Program-made: the position numbers and the translations under genes | Origin: Bog-473 sp963783965 | GTDB lineage: Bacteria; Actinomycetota; Acidimicrobiia; Acidimicrobiales; RAAP-2 | Assembly (NCBI GenBank): GCA_963783965.1 | Contig: CAWAPQ010000003.1 | Location: 310,001 to 374,000, forward strand | Direction of reading: 5' to 3' | Length of the DNA stretch: 64,000 nucleotides | Part shown: positions 55,342 through 64,000 of the stretch, one piece after another | How the letters are laid out: each line of letters begins with the position of its first letter | How positions within the stretch are numbered: the first letter of the stretch is position 1 | The notes under the pieces: generated by a model | Database searches by the model: none | Told to the model about the DNA's origin: nothing | Seen by the model: the letters and a program-made list of their open reading frames with translations, nothing else

Positions 55342-57132
55342 TCAGCCCAGGCGCTGTCCCAGCATCTCGGCCTGGTCGGCCAGCGCCTGGGGGAGCCGGT
55401 CGCCGAAGCGGGCGTAGTACTCCTTAATCAGGGGCACCTCCGCCCGCCAGCCCTCGGTGTCGACCCGGAGCAGCTCTTCCATCTGCTCGGGGCTCACGTC
55501 GAGACCGGTCGTGTCGATCGCGTCGGGTGTCGGGACCGAGCCGATCGGCGTCTCGACCGCTGCCGCCTTCTCCGTGACGCGGTTGAAGATCCACTCCAGC
55601 ACGCGCGAGTTCTCGCCGTAGCCGGGCCAGAGGAACTTGCCGTCGGCGTCCTTGCGGAACCAGTTGACGTAGAAGATCTTCGGCAGGGCGTCGCGGTCCG
55701 GTGCTTCCGCGCCGATCTGCAGCCAGTGCGCGAAGTAGTCGGCCATGTTGTAGCCGCAGAAGGGCAGCATGGCGAAGGGGTCGCGGCGCAGGTTGCCCAC
55801 CGCCCCGGCCTGGGCGGCCGTGGTCTCCGACGCCATGATGGAGCCGAGGAAGACGCCGTGCTCCCAGTCGTGGGACTGGAAGACGAGTGGGACGACCGAG
55901 GCGCGGCGACCGCCGAAGAGGATGGCGCTGATCGGCACGCCCTTGGGGTCCTCCCACTCGGGGGCGATGGCCGGGTCCTGGCTGGCCGGCGTCGTGAAGC
56001 GGGCGTTGGGGTGGGCGGCCGGCGTCCCCTTCTCGGGGGTCCAGTCCTCGCCCTTCCAGTCGGTCAGGTGGGCCGGGGGCTCGTCGGTCATGCCCTCCCA
56101 CCAGATGTCGCCGTCGTCGGTCAGCGCCGTGTTGGTGAAGATGCAGTTGCCGTCGAGCGTCAGGATGGCGTTGGGGTTGGTGTGCGTGTTCGTTCCCGGC
56201 GCCACGCCGAAGAACCCGGACTCGGGGTTGATGGCGTAGAGGCGGCCGTCGGGGCCGAATTTCATCCAGCAGATGTCGTCGCCGACCGTCTCGACCTTCC
56301 ATCCCTCAATGGAGGGGATGAGCATGGCCAGGTTCGTCTTGCCACAGGCCGAGGGGAACGCACCGGTGACGTAGCGCGTCTCGCCCTCGGGCGAGGTGAG
56401 CTTCAGGATGAGCATGTGCTCGGCCATCCAGCCCGCGTCGCGGGCCATGACCGAGGCGATGCGCAGCGCGAAGCACTTCTTGCCGAGGAGGGCGTTGCCG
56501 CCGTAGCCCGAGCCGTACGAGACGATCTCGCGCGTCTCGGGAAAGTGCACGATGTACTTGTTCTCCGCGTTGCACGGCCAGGCCACGTCCTGCTCGCCCG
56601 GCTCGAGCGGGGCGCCGACCGAGTGCAGACAGGGGACGAACTCGCCGTCGCCGAGCACCTCGAGGGCGCCCGTGCCCATGCGGGTCATGATGCGCATGGA
56701 GACCGCCACGTAGGCCGAGTCGGTCAGCTGCACGCCGATGTGGGCGATGTCCGAGCCGAGGGGGCCCATGGAGAAGGGCACCACGTACATGGTGCGGCCC
56801 TTCATGGCGCCCTTGAAGAGGCCGTTCAGCTGCTGGCGCATCTCGGCCGGGTCACGCCAGTTGTTGGTCGGGCCGGCGTCAATCTCCTTGGCGGAGCAGA
56901 TGAAGGTGCGGTCCTCGACGCGGGCCACGTCGCCGGGGTCCGAGTGTGACCAGTAGCTGTTCGGGCGCTTGGCGTCCGACAGCTTGGTGAACGTGCCGGC
57001 GTCGACGAGACCCTGGCAGAGCCGGTCGTACTCGTCGGCGGAACCGTCGCACCACTCAATTCGGTCCGGTGTGGTGAGGGCCGCCACTTCGTCGACCCAT
57101 GCGAGGAGTTTCGCGTTCTTGGTTGGCGCCAT
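55342..57132 (-). CDS. pckG: Phosphoenolpyruvate carboxykinase (GTP)
   Basis: Converts oxaloacetate and GTP to PEP, the first step of gluconeogenesis. 596 residues from the ATG at 57132; the frame extends further left into thiL sequence but without family similarity. P-loop TGAFPSACGKTNLAMLIPS, metal site ETVGDDICWMKFGPDGRLYA, PGTNTHTNPNA, GTP-type ILFGGRRASVVPLVFQSHDW and FCGYNMADYFAHW are all present. Divergent from thiL, 62 bases apart. Confidence 0.96.
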   Translation of the reverse strand: MAPTKNAKLLAWVDEVAALTTPDRIEWCDGSADEYDRLCQGLVDAGTFTKLSDAKRPNSYWSHSDPGDVARVEDRTFICSAKEIDAGPTNNWRDPAEMRQQLNGLFKGAMKGRTMYVVPFSMGPLGSDIAHIGVQLTDSAYVAVSMRIMTRMGTGALEVLGDGEFVPCLHSVGAPLEPGEQDVAWPCNAENKYIVHFPETREIVSYGSGYGGNALLGKKCFALRIASVMARDAGWMAEHMLILKLTSPEGETRYVTGAFPSACGKTNLAMLIPSIEGWKVETVGDDICWMKFGPDGRLYAINPESGFFGVAPGTNTHTNPNAILTLDGNCIFTNTALTDDGDIWWEGMTDEPPAHLTDWKGEDWTPEKGTPAAHPNARFTTPASQDPAIAPEWEDPKGVPISAILFGGRRASVVPLVFQSHDWEHGVFLGSIMASETTAAQAGAVGNLRRDPFAMLPFCGYNMADYFAHWLQIGAEAPDRDALPKIFYVNWFRKDADGKFLWPGYGENSRVLEWIFNRVTEKAAAVETPIGSVPTPDAIDTTGLDVSPEQMEELLRVDTEGWRAEVPLIKEYYARFGDRLPQALADQAEMLGQRLG

Positions 57133-57194
57133 ATCGGGGGGCTCTGCTCCTTCGTCCGGCCGGTTTCGGTGGGGTCCAATGCTAGGCATGTGCC

Positions 57195-58157
57195 GTGGGA
57201 TCCCCCAAGCCTCGGTCCGTGCCAGGTCTCGTCGAGGAAGACGAGGTCCTAGAGCGTATCCGAGGCTTGGTGGGAAACGGAATCGAGGCCTTCGGGTTGC
57301 GCGACGACGCCGCCGTGCTGGACCTTCCGGCCGCGGGACCGCTGCTGGCGTCGGTCGACAGCGTGGTCGAGGGGGTCCACGTGGACCTGGCGCTCTGCAG
57401 CCCGGGCGACGTGGGCTGGAAGGCGCTGATGGGCGCGTTGAGCGACCTGGCCGCCATGGGCGCGGCGCCGTTGGCGGCACTGGTGGCCCTGTGCGTGCCG
57501 GGCGGCACCGGCGAGGGGGAGCTGGCGGCGGGGGTCATGGCCGGCGTGGCCGAGGCGGCGGCGGCGACCGGGTGCGCGGTGGTCGGCGGCGACGTGTCGG
57601 GCGCGTCCGAGCTGGCGGTGGCCGTGACGGTGCTGGGCACGGTCGAGGACGGTGGTCCGCCGCCCGTCCCTCGTGCCGGGGCGCGGCCGGGGGACGTCGT
57701 GCTGGTCACGGGCCCGTGCGGGGGTTCGGCGGCGGGCCTGCGGGAGCTCCGTGCCGGCCGCGGGGACGGCGCCGCCGTGGCCGCCTACCGGCGCCCGCTG
57801 GCCCGCCTGCGGGAGGGCGAACTGGCCCGGCGGGCGGGTGCGCACGCCATGATCGACATCTCCGACGGGTTGGCGCTCGACCTGCACCGGCTGGCCGACG
57901 CCTCGGGGGTCGGGTTCGCGCTCGACCGCGTGCCGGTGGCGCCGGGTGCCAGCCAGGACGAGGCGCTGGGCGGCGGGGAGGACTACGAGCTCGTGGTGGT
58001 CTGCGCGGCGCGTGGGGCCGCCGCCCTGGACGAGAGCTGCGCCGACGCCGGGCTCCGGCGCCCCGTCAGGATCGGCTCGGTGGTCGACGATCCCGCGGTG
58101 CGGCTCCTCGACGGGGTGGCGCTGCAACGCCTGGGTTGGCAGCACCGGGTGGGGTAG
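57195..58157 (+). CDS. thiL: Thiamine-monophosphate kinase
   Basis: Phosphorylates thiamine monophosphate to the cofactor form. 320 residues from a GTG. AIRS/PurM-like fold with FGLRDDAAVLDLP, SVDSVVEGVHVDL, ALSDLAAMGAAPLAALVALC, VGGDVSGASELAVAVTVLG and MIDISDGLALDLHRLADASG, covering the ATP/Mg site. GGGEDYELVVVC closes the family signature. Confidence 0.92.
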   Translation: MGSPKPRSVPGLVEEDEVLERIRGLVGNGIEAFGLRDDAAVLDLPAAGPLLASVDSVVEGVHVDLALCSPGDVGWKALMGALSDLAAMGAAPLAALVALCVPGGTGEGELAAGVMAGVAEAAAATGCAVVGGDVSGASELAVAVTVLGTVEDGGPPPVPRAGARPGDVVLVTGPCGGSAAGLRELRAGRGDGAAVAAYRRPLARLREGELARRAGAHAMIDISDGLALDLHRLADASGVGFALDRVPVAPGASQDEALGGGEDYELVVVCAARGAAALDESCADAGLRRPVRIGSVVDDPAVRLLDGVALQRLGWQHRVG

Positions 58158-58268
58158 GGGCACCCCTCGGGGTCGGTGTCTCGTGGAAGAACGGCGCCCG
58201 GGTGGAACTGCCGATGGAGTCCGCCGGCTTCTTCCGGTCCGGCAACGCGGAGGAGGGCCGGGCGGACC

Positions 58269-58490
58269 TCAGCCGTTGGCGGCGGGCTGGTGCGTCCGGC
58301 GCACCGGCTTGGTCACCTTGCCGGCGCGGATGCACGAGGTGCAGACGTGCAGCCGCTTCGGGGCACCGTCCACCAGCGCGCGCACCCGCTGCACGTTGGG
58401 GTTCCAGCGCCGCTTGGTGCGACGGTGGGAGTGGCTCACGTTCATGCCGAACGAGGGCTTCTTGCCACAGATATCGCACACTGCTGCCAT
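58269..58490 (-). CDS. rpmB: 50S ribosomal protein L28
   Basis: 73 residues: MAAVCDICGKKPSFGMNVSH then SHRRTKRRWNPNVQRVRAL. The C-x-x-C pairs CDIC and CTSC mark the zinc-binding version. Convergent with thiL and divergent from the DAK gene, as often found beside recG in this lineage. GGTTCTCC before the start reads as a ribosome site (GGAGAACC). Confidence 0.96.
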   Translation of the reverse strand: MAAVCDICGKKPSFGMNVSHSHRRTKRRWNPNVQRVRALVDGAPKRLHVCTSCIRAGKVTKPVRRTHQPAANG

Positions 58491-58571
58491 TGGAGAACCT
58501 TCCTGGGGGAGGCCGCGGTCGACGGACCACGCAGGCCTTCACGAACGGCTCAAAGGTTAGCATCCCCTGCC

Positions 58572-60251
58572 ATGACCTCTTCGGCGACGTTGGGCGCCGA
58601 CGACCTCCGCGCCGTGATGGGGGGCTACCGCGACGCCTTGCGGCTGCACCAGGCGGACATCAACCGCCTCAACGTCTACCCGGTGCCCGACGGCGACACC
58701 GGCACCAACATGGCCCTGACCCTCGAAGCCGTGGTCAGCGAGCTGGAGGGCGTCGAGGCGGGGGCCGGCCTGCCCGAGGTGTGCCAGGCCATCGGGCACG
58801 GGTCACTGATGGGCGCCCGGGGCAACTCGGGCGTGATCCTCTCGCAGCTCCTGCGCGGCATGAGCGAGCGCATGGCCGCGTCCGGGGAGGCCGGCGTGGG
58901 CCCCGACGTCCTGGTCGAGGCCATGGACCACGCCTCGGTGCTGGCCCGGCGCGCCGTGGTGCGCCCGGTGGAGGGGACGATCCTGACGGTGGCCTCGGCC
59001 GCGGCGACCGGGGCGGCGCTGGGGTCCGGTCTGGTGGGCGTCGTGGAGAGCGCCCGCGGGGAGGCGGCCGACGCGCTGGCCCGCACCCCCGAAATGCTGC
59101 CCGTGCTGGCCCAGGCCGGCGTGGTCGACGCCGGCGGCAGCGGCTATCTCCTCCTGCTCGATGCCTTCCTCCTCGTGCTCGACGGCCGGCCCCTGCCCGA
59201 GCCCTCGGGGGTCGATGCCCCGGACCTGAGCGCCCTCGGCGCGCTGACGGCGGGGGCGGGGCACAACGGCGCCGCCGGCGAGGAGCACGCGGTCGGGGAC
59301 CTGCGCTACGAGGTCATGTACTTCCTGAGCGCGCCCGACGACTCCATTGAGGCCTTCAAGGAGGTGTGGGCGGGCGTCGGCGACTCCATCGTGGTGGTCG
59401 GCGGCGACGGCATCTGGAACTGCCACATCCACACCGACGACATCGGCGCCGCCATTGAGGCGGGCGTGGACGCCGGGCGCCCGCACCGCATCAGGGTGAC
59501 CGACCTCGACGAGCAGGTGGAGGAGGAGCGCTGGGTGCGCGAGAGCGTGGGGGCGCCGGGCGCAGGCCCGAGCACCGAGGGCACCGGGCCGCCACCGACG
59601 ACGAGCGTGGTGGCGGTCGTCTCCGGTGACGGCATCGGGCGCATCTTCCGCTCCCTCGGCGTGCACCACCTCGTCGTCGGCGGCCAGACCATGAACCCGG
59701 CCACGGCCGACCTGGTCAAGGCGGTCGAGTCGGTCGGCTCCGACCAGGTGGTGATCCTGCCCAACAACAAGAACATCCGGCCCGTGGCCGAACAGGTCGA
59801 CGCCCTGTCGGACAAGACGGTCCGGGTCGTGGCGACCGGCTCCATCGTCGAGGGCTTCGCCGCCCTGCTGGCCTACGACCCCGCGGCGGACGCCGAGGCC
59901 AACGTGGCCTCCATGTCCGAGTCGGCCGCCCGTGTCGTGCCGGCGGAGGTCACGCGGGCGGTGCGCGACACGACGACCGATGCCGGCGAGGTGCACGAGG
60001 GCGACTTCATCGGGGTCTCGCGGGACGGCGTCGTGGCGGTCTCCGACAACATCGTCGTCTGCACCCGTCTGCTGTTGAGCCGCCTGCTCAATCCGACGCA
60101 CGAGCTCGTCACCCTCATTGAGGGCGACGGCGCCCGCGTCGCCGACACGAGGCGGATTGAGGAGTGGCTCACCGAGGAGTACCCCGACGTGGCGGTCGAG
60201 GCGCACCAGGGCGGCCAGCCCCTCTACCCGTACCTGCTGGGGATTGAGTAA
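58572..60251 (+). CDS. DAK-domain protein, FakA/YloV-like
   Basis: 559 residues from the ATG at 58572. The N-terminal DhaL-type domain has INRLNVYPVPDGDTGTNMAL, the Mg-ATP site, and SLMGARGNSGVILSQLLRGM. The C-terminal DAK1_2 and fatty-acid-kinase regions have VVVGGDGIWNCHIHTDDIGA, GQTMNPATADLVKAVESVGS and VVILPNNKNI. It is probably the ATP-binding subunit of fatty acid kinase, which phosphorylates fatty acids held by FakB. No FakB is nearby. It overlaps recG by 8 bases. Confidence 0.88.
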   Translation: MTSSATLGADDLRAVMGGYRDALRLHQADINRLNVYPVPDGDTGTNMALTLEAVVSELEGVEAGAGLPEVCQAIGHGSLMGARGNSGVILSQLLRGMSERMAASGEAGVGPDVLVEAMDHASVLARRAVVRPVEGTILTVASAAATGAALGSGLVGVVESARGEAADALARTPEMLPVLAQAGVVDAGGSGYLLLLDAFLLVLDGRPLPEPSGVDAPDLSALGALTAGAGHNGAAGEEHAVGDLRYEVMYFLSAPDDSIEAFKEVWAGVGDSIVVVGGDGIWNCHIHTDDIGAAIEAGVDAGRPHRIRVTDLDEQVEEERWVRESVGAPGAGPSTEGTGPPPTTSVVAVVSGDGIGRIFRSLGVHHLVVGGQTMNPATADLVKAVESVGSDQVVILPNNKNIRPVAEQVDALSDKTVRVVATGSIVEGFAALLAYDPAADAEANVASMSESAARVVPAEVTRAVRDTTTDAGEVHEGDFIGVSRDGVVAVSDNIVVCTRLLLSRLLNPTHELVTLIEGDGARVADTRRIEEWLTEEYPDVAVEAHQGGQPLYPYLLGIE

Positions 60252-62400
60252 CGGCCGCACACTCAGCGACCTGAGCCAGCGGGACGTCTCCGTGCTCGAG
60301 TCGGTGTCCGAGCGCAAGGCCGGGCGGCTGGTCGATTTCGGCGTGGAGACCGTCCTCGACCTCATCACGACGTACCCCCGGCGCTACATCGACCGCACCC
60401 GCCAGGCCGACGTCTCGGACCTGCAGGTCGGAGACGAGGCGGCCGTGCTCGCCACCGTGCAGACGGCACATGCCCGGCGCGCCCGCACCGGGCGAGCCGT
60501 CGTCGACGTCACGGTGCGCGACGACACCGGCCGGCTGAAGATCGTCTTCTTCAACCAGCCCTGGCGGGCCAAGCAGCTCGAGGCCGGCACGGAGGCCATC
60601 TTCTTCGGCAAGGTCACCGAGTACCGGGGCACCCGCCAGCTCACAAACCCCGTGGTCGACGTGGTCGCCGGCGTGACGCCGGGCCGCAAGACGCTGCGGA
60701 TCCTGCCCGTCTACCCGGCGTCGGCCAAGGCCGGGCTGACGTCGTGGGAGATCGGGGAGTTCGTGGCAGAAGCGCTCGAGCGCGCCGGCGAGTTCGCCGA
60801 CCCGCTCCCCGAGCAGTGGCGGGACTCCATCGACCTGTGGGACCGCACCGACGCCTTCCGGGCCATCCACGGGCCGGAGTCGCTCGCCGTGGTCCCCCCC
60901 GCCCGCCGCCGCCTGGTGTTCGACGAGCTCTTCCGCCTGCAGCTGGCGCTGGTGCTGCGCCGGCGGGCCTTCGAGGTCAACGCGCGCGCCCTGCACCACG
61001 CCGTGTCGCCCCGCGAGGTCACCGGCGGCGTGAGCGACACGCTCGTGGCGCGCTTCCTGGCCCGCCTGCCCTACGAGCTGACCAAGGCCCAGCGCCGCGC
61101 CCTGGCCGTCATTGTGGCGGACATGGCCGGGCCCTTCCCGATGCACCGGCTCCTCCAGGGCGACGTCGGCTCGGGCAAGACGGTGGTGGCGCTGGCCGCG
61201 CTGCTGGCGGCCGTGCAGAGCGGGCACCAGGGTGCCCTCATGGTCCCCACCGAGGTGCTGGCGGAACAGCACTTCTCGGCCGTGCGCGCCCTCCTCGGCG
61301 ACCTGGAGGGGCCCGGGGGCATGGGGGGCGGCGAGGTGCGCGTCGAGCTGCTCACCAGCCGGATCAAGGGCAAGGCGCGCACCGCGGTGCTCGAGGGCCT
61401 GGCCTCGGGCGCGGTGGGCGTGGTGGTGGGGACGCACGCCCTGTTGACCGAGGAGGTCGCGTTCGGCTCGCTCGGTGCGGTGGTGATCGACGAGCAGCAC
61501 CGCTTCGGCGTCGAGCAGCGGGCCACGCTGCGGGCCAAGGGCAGCGACGGCGACCCGGACCTCCTGGTCATGACGGCGACGCCCATCCCGCGCACGGCGG
61601 CCATGGTGATCTTCGGCGACCTCGATCTCACCACGCTCGACGAGCTCCCGCCGGGCCGCCAGCCCGTCACGACCGAGTGGTTGCCCGGCGACCCGCCCAG
61701 CGGCGAGGCGAAGGCCTGGGACCGGGTGCGCGCCGAGGTGGCGGCCGGGCACCGCGCCTTCGTGGTGTGCCCGCTGGTCAGCGACTCGCTGCGGGTCGAG
61801 GCCAAGTCGGCCAGCGAGGAGTACGAGCGGCTGGCGGCCGGCGAGCTGGTGGGGCTGCGCGTCGGGCTCATGCACGGCCAGATGGCGCCCGCCGTCCGCG
61901 AGGAGGTGATGGACCGCTTCCGCTCGGGCGAGCTCCATGTCCTGGTCGCCACCACGGTCATTGAGGTCGGCGTCGACGTCCCGGAGGCCACCGTCATGGT
62001 GGTGGAGAGCGCCGACCGCTTCGGGATCGCGCAGCTGCACCAGTTGCGGGGCCGGGTCGGCCGGGGCGGCACGGCGAGCTGGTGCTACCTCCTCGGCGGC
62101 GAGGAGGGCAACGAGCGGCTGACCGCGGTGGCCGCGTCGACCGACGGGTTCGCGCTGGCCGAGGCGGACCTGCGGGTGCGGGGCGAGGGGACCCTGCTGG
62201 GCGCCCGCCAGAAGGGGCAGAGCGACCTGCGGCTGGCCTCCCTGAGCGACCCCGCCGACATGGCGCTGCTGGGCGAGGCGCGCCAGGTGGCCGAGACCAT
62301 GGTCGGCGATGACCCACAGCTCACGGCGCACCCGGACCTGGCCGACGAGGTCAGGCTGCTCCTGAGCGAGGACGAGGACGAGTACCTCTTCAAGAGCTGA
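60244..62400 (+). CDS. recG: ATP-dependent DNA helicase RecG
   Basis: Unwinds branched DNA at stalled forks. 718 residues from a TTG at 60244 overlapping the previous stop; the next candidate, GTG at 60289, would trim into the conserved N-terminus. Wedge/OB domain DLQVGDEAAVLATVQTAHAR, Walker A LLQGDVGSGKTVVALAALLA, DEQH box VVIDEQHRFGVEQRATLRAK, motif III MTATPIPRTAAM and motif VI QLRGRVGRGG are all present. Confidence 0.95.
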   Translation: MSNGRTLSDLSQRDVSVLESVSERKAGRLVDFGVETVLDLITTYPRRYIDRTRQADVSDLQVGDEAAVLATVQTAHARRARTGRAVVDVTVRDDTGRLKIVFFNQPWRAKQLEAGTEAIFFGKVTEYRGTRQLTNPVVDVVAGVTPGRKTLRILPVYPASAKAGLTSWEIGEFVAEALERAGEFADPLPEQWRDSIDLWDRTDAFRAIHGPESLAVVPPARRRLVFDELFRLQLALVLRRRAFEVNARALHHAVSPREVTGGVSDTLVARFLARLPYELTKAQRRALAVIVADMAGPFPMHRLLQGDVGSGKTVVALAALLAAVQSGHQGALMVPTEVLAEQHFSAVRALLGDLEGPGGMGGGEVRVELLTSRIKGKARTAVLEGLASGAVGVVVGTHALLTEEVAFGSLGAVVIDEQHRFGVEQRATLRAKGSDGDPDLLVMTATPIPRTAAMVIFGDLDLTTLDELPPGRQPVTTEWLPGDPPSGEAKAWDRVRAEVAAGHRAFVVCPLVSDSLRVEAKSASEEYERLAAGELVGLRVGLMHGQMAPAVREEVMDRFRSGELHVLVATTVIEVGVDVPEATVMVVESADRFGIAQLHQLRGRVGRGGTASWCYLLGGEEGNERLTAVAASTDGFALAEADLRVRGEGTLLGARQKGQSDLRLASLSDPADMALLGEARQVAETMVGDDPQLTAHPDLADEVRLLLSEDEDEYLFKS

Positions 62401-62439
62401 CGAGTCCGCCGGCTGACGGGGCCGCCGTAGGCTCGGGCG

Positions 62440-62976
62440 ATGCGGGTCATCGGAGGCCGCAGCCGCGGGCGCCGGCTGCCGGCCAAGCTGCCGGCGTCGG
62501 TGCGGCCGACGTCGGACCGGGTGCGCGAGGCCATCTTCGACATCCTCGGCTCGCGGGGAGGCGTCGAGGGCCTGACGGTGGTCGATCTGTTCTGTGGCAG
62601 CGGCGCGCTCGGGGTCGAGGCCCTCTCCAGGGGGGCGGCCTCGTCCACCTTCGTCGACCTCGATCCGGAGGCGTTGGCCGCCGTCCGCCAGAACGTGCAG
62701 GCGGTGGGCCTCGACGAGGAGCCGGTCGCGCTGGTGCGCGCCGCGCTCCCGGGCTGGCTGCACTCGGGGGCCTCCGGCGCGTTCGACCTCGCCCTGTGCG
62801 ATCCCCCCTACGACTTCGACGACTGGCCGGCGCTCCTCGACGCCCTCCGGGCGGACACGGTCGTCATGGAATCGGCAGCGCCCATCGCCCTGCCCGCGGC
62901 CTGGGTGGTCGCGAGAGAGCGCCGGTACGGCGGTACGCTCGTCACCGTGGCTCATCGCAGCGGTGACGGTTCGTGA
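62440..62976 (+). CDS. rsmD: 16S rRNA (guanine966-N2)-methyltransferase
   Basis: 178 residues: MRVIGGRSRGRRLPAKLP start, PTSDRVREAIFDILGSR, SAM motif VVDLFCGSGALGVEALSRGA, and catalytic LALCDPPYDF. Classical RsmD order before coaD. The stop overlaps coaD by 4 bases. Confidence 0.93.
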   Translation: MRVIGGRSRGRRLPAKLPASVRPTSDRVREAIFDILGSRGGVEGLTVVDLFCGSGALGVEALSRGAASSTFVDLDPEALAAVRQNVQAVGLDEEPVALVRAALPGWLHSGASGAFDLALCDPPYDFDDWPALLDALRADTVVMESAAPIALPAAWVVARERRYGGTLVTVAHRSGDGS

Positions 62977-63476
62977 AAGTCGGGCTTTTCCCCGGGTCGT
63001 TCGACCCCTTCCACAACGGACATCTCGAAATCGTCGAACGGGCCAGCCATCTCTTCGACGAGGTCGTCGTCGCGGCGTTGCGCAATCCCCAGAAGAGCAC
63101 GGCGCTCTTCGACCTGGAGGAGCGCCAGGCGATGCTGGAAGAGGTCGTGGCGCACCTCCCGTCGGTGCGGATCGTGTCGGTGTCGACGCTGCTGGTCAAC
63201 GTCGCCCGGGACGTCGGTGCCACGGCGATCGTGCGCGGCCTGCGGGCCGTGTCGGACTTCGAGGCCGAAATGCAGATGGCCCAGATGAACAAGCACCTCT
63301 CCGGCGTCGAGACGATCTTCATCCCCACCAGCCCCGAGTGGTCGTTCGTCGCCTCCAAGCTCGTCCGCGAGGTGGCCCGCTTCGGCGGTGACGTCTCCGC
63401 CTTCGTGCCCAAGGTCGTGGCGGAGCAGCTCAAGGCCAAGTACGACGGCCGGCCGCACGGGAGCGACGAGGAGTGA
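62973..63476 (+). CDS. coaD: Phosphopantetheine adenylyltransferase
   Basis: 167 residues from a GTG (GTGA overlap with rsmD). Fourth step in coenzyme A synthesis. VGLFPGSFDPFHNGHLEIVE holds the T/S-x-G-H nucleotidyl-transfer site (here HNGH), and IVRGLRAVSDFEAEMQMAQM plus EWSFVASKLVREVARFGGDV are family motifs. Confidence 0.95.
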   Translation: MKVGLFPGSFDPFHNGHLEIVERASHLFDEVVVAALRNPQKSTALFDLEERQAMLEEVVAHLPSVRIVSVSTLLVNVARDVGATAIVRGLRAVSDFEAEMQMAQMNKHLSGVETIFIPTSPEWSFVASKLVREVARFGGDVSAFVPKVVAEQLKAKYDGRPHGSDEE

Positions 63477-64000
63477 GCGACCAGTTCCTCGACGTGGACG
63501 ACGAGCCGCCGGTGGACGAGGTCGGGATCGAGTCCATCCTCAACCATCTGCTCGACCTGATGGCCACGGCCAAGTCGATGCCCCTGTCCTCCTCCGTCAT
63601 GGTGTCGCGCGAGGAGGTGACCTCGCTGGTCCACTCCGCCATCGAGTGCCTGCCCGACGAGCTCCGCCAGGCGCGCTGGCTGCTGCGCGAGCGCGAGGAG
63701 TTCATGGCGGAGCGCAACCGCGACGCCGACGCACTGATGGCCGACGTGCGGGCGCAGGCCGAGCACATGGTGCAGCGCACCGAAATCGTGCGCCAGGCCA
63801 ACTCGGTCGCCCAACGCATTCTCGACGACGCCAACGAGGAGGCCCGGACGTTGCGCCACCAGGCCGAGGACTTCGTGGACACCAAGCTGGCCGGCATGGA
63901 GATTGTGCTCGACCGGCTCACCCGCACGGTCCAGGCCGGCCGGGCCAGGCTCGCCGCACCGCTTCTCGAGACGACGCCGGTCGACGATGCACCGGGGACG
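63473..64000 (+). CDS. Coiled-coil, DivIVA-like protein, C-terminus beyond the window
   Basis: At least 176 residues from a GTG overlapping the coaD stop; no stop before the right edge. The acidic N-terminus (DVDDEPPVDEVGIESILNHL) is followed by a long charged helix (ARWLLREREEFMAERNRDAD, EHMVQRTEIVRQANSVAQRI and DDANEEARTLRHQAEDFV). The pattern is that of ATP-synthase-b/DivIVA-type coiled coils often found after coaD in Actinobacteria. Role in polar growth or division is inferred only. Confidence 0.7.
   Translation, partial: MSDQFLDVDDEPPVDEVGIESILNHLLDLMATAKSMPLSSSVMVSREEVTSLVHSAIECLPDELRQARWLLREREEFMAERNRDADALMADVRAQAEHMVQRTEIVRQANSVAQRILDDANEEARTLRHQAEDFVDTKLAGMEIVLDRLTRTVQAGRARLAAPLLETTPVDDAPGT

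Noticed and set aside
60169..62955. 928-codon open frame on the minus strand
   Set aside because: It is antisense to recG and rsmD, with composition typical of the high-GC shadow frame (Arg/His/Ala-rich) and no motif.

Overview
The window is high-GC DNA from an actinobacterium. The evidence is a WhiB regulator (44.6 kb), a LytR-CpsA-Psr protein, a GTP-type PEP carboxykinase, an RNase P RNA of the usual high-GC type, and frequent GTG/TTG starts with 4-base stop/start overlaps. Secreted proteins built from a 42-residue 'GYW-VASDGGIF-YGDA-FYGS' repeat are something I associate with Acidimicrobiia-like lineages. That class-level placement is inference.

Region 1 (1-14.4 kb) is an extracellular or capsular glycan locus. 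It encodes three glycosyltransferases, a polysaccharide deacetylase, a JmjC/cupin-type oxygenase, a FemAB/CelD-type acyltransferase, a sulfotransferase, a methyltransferase, two secreted GH16-fold proteins sharing an exactly duplicated 860-bp domain, and a prolyl-4-hydroxylase-like oxygenase. Degraded scraps of a second sulfotransferase and a second acyltransferase lie beside the two GH16 genes, so the locus has been rearranged.

Region 2 (14.8-28.9 kb) is a decaying genomic island array. The 3' end of the RNase P RNA gene (rnpB, minus strand, 28842-29221) is repeated three more times in direct orientation at 14811, 21846 and 25835. Each copy is followed by what looks like the C-terminal tail of a lost tyrosine integrase. 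The three segments between copies (about 7.0, 4.0 and 3.0 kb) carry a degenerate HD-GYP/LuxR regulator, small enzymes, a multiply frameshifted regulator, a frameshifted cyclase-ATPase and a frameshifted FtsX-like permease. I read this as serial integrations at the rnpB 3' end followed by loss of the integrases.

Region 3 (29.2-64 kb) is stable chromosomal backbone with tight operons. These are xseA-xseB-metallohydrolase-ferredoxin reductase; glpD-AGPS-like flavoprotein-glpK (minus); DUF3293-hypothetical-pyrE; fur-rubrerythrin-CCG iron-sulfur protein-DUF3501 (oxidative stress); whiB; an LCP wall-polymer ligase; acyl-CoA dehydrogenase-trpD; a galactokinase-like kinase; an acyl-CoA racemase/CoA transferase; two secreted proteins; a transporter; pckG; thiL; rpmB; and DAK-domain protein-recG-rsmD-coaD plus the start of a coiled-coil protein that runs off the right edge.

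No tRNA, rRNA operon, CRISPR array or intact transposase or integrase was seen. All functions are read by eye from protein motifs; no database search was possible.
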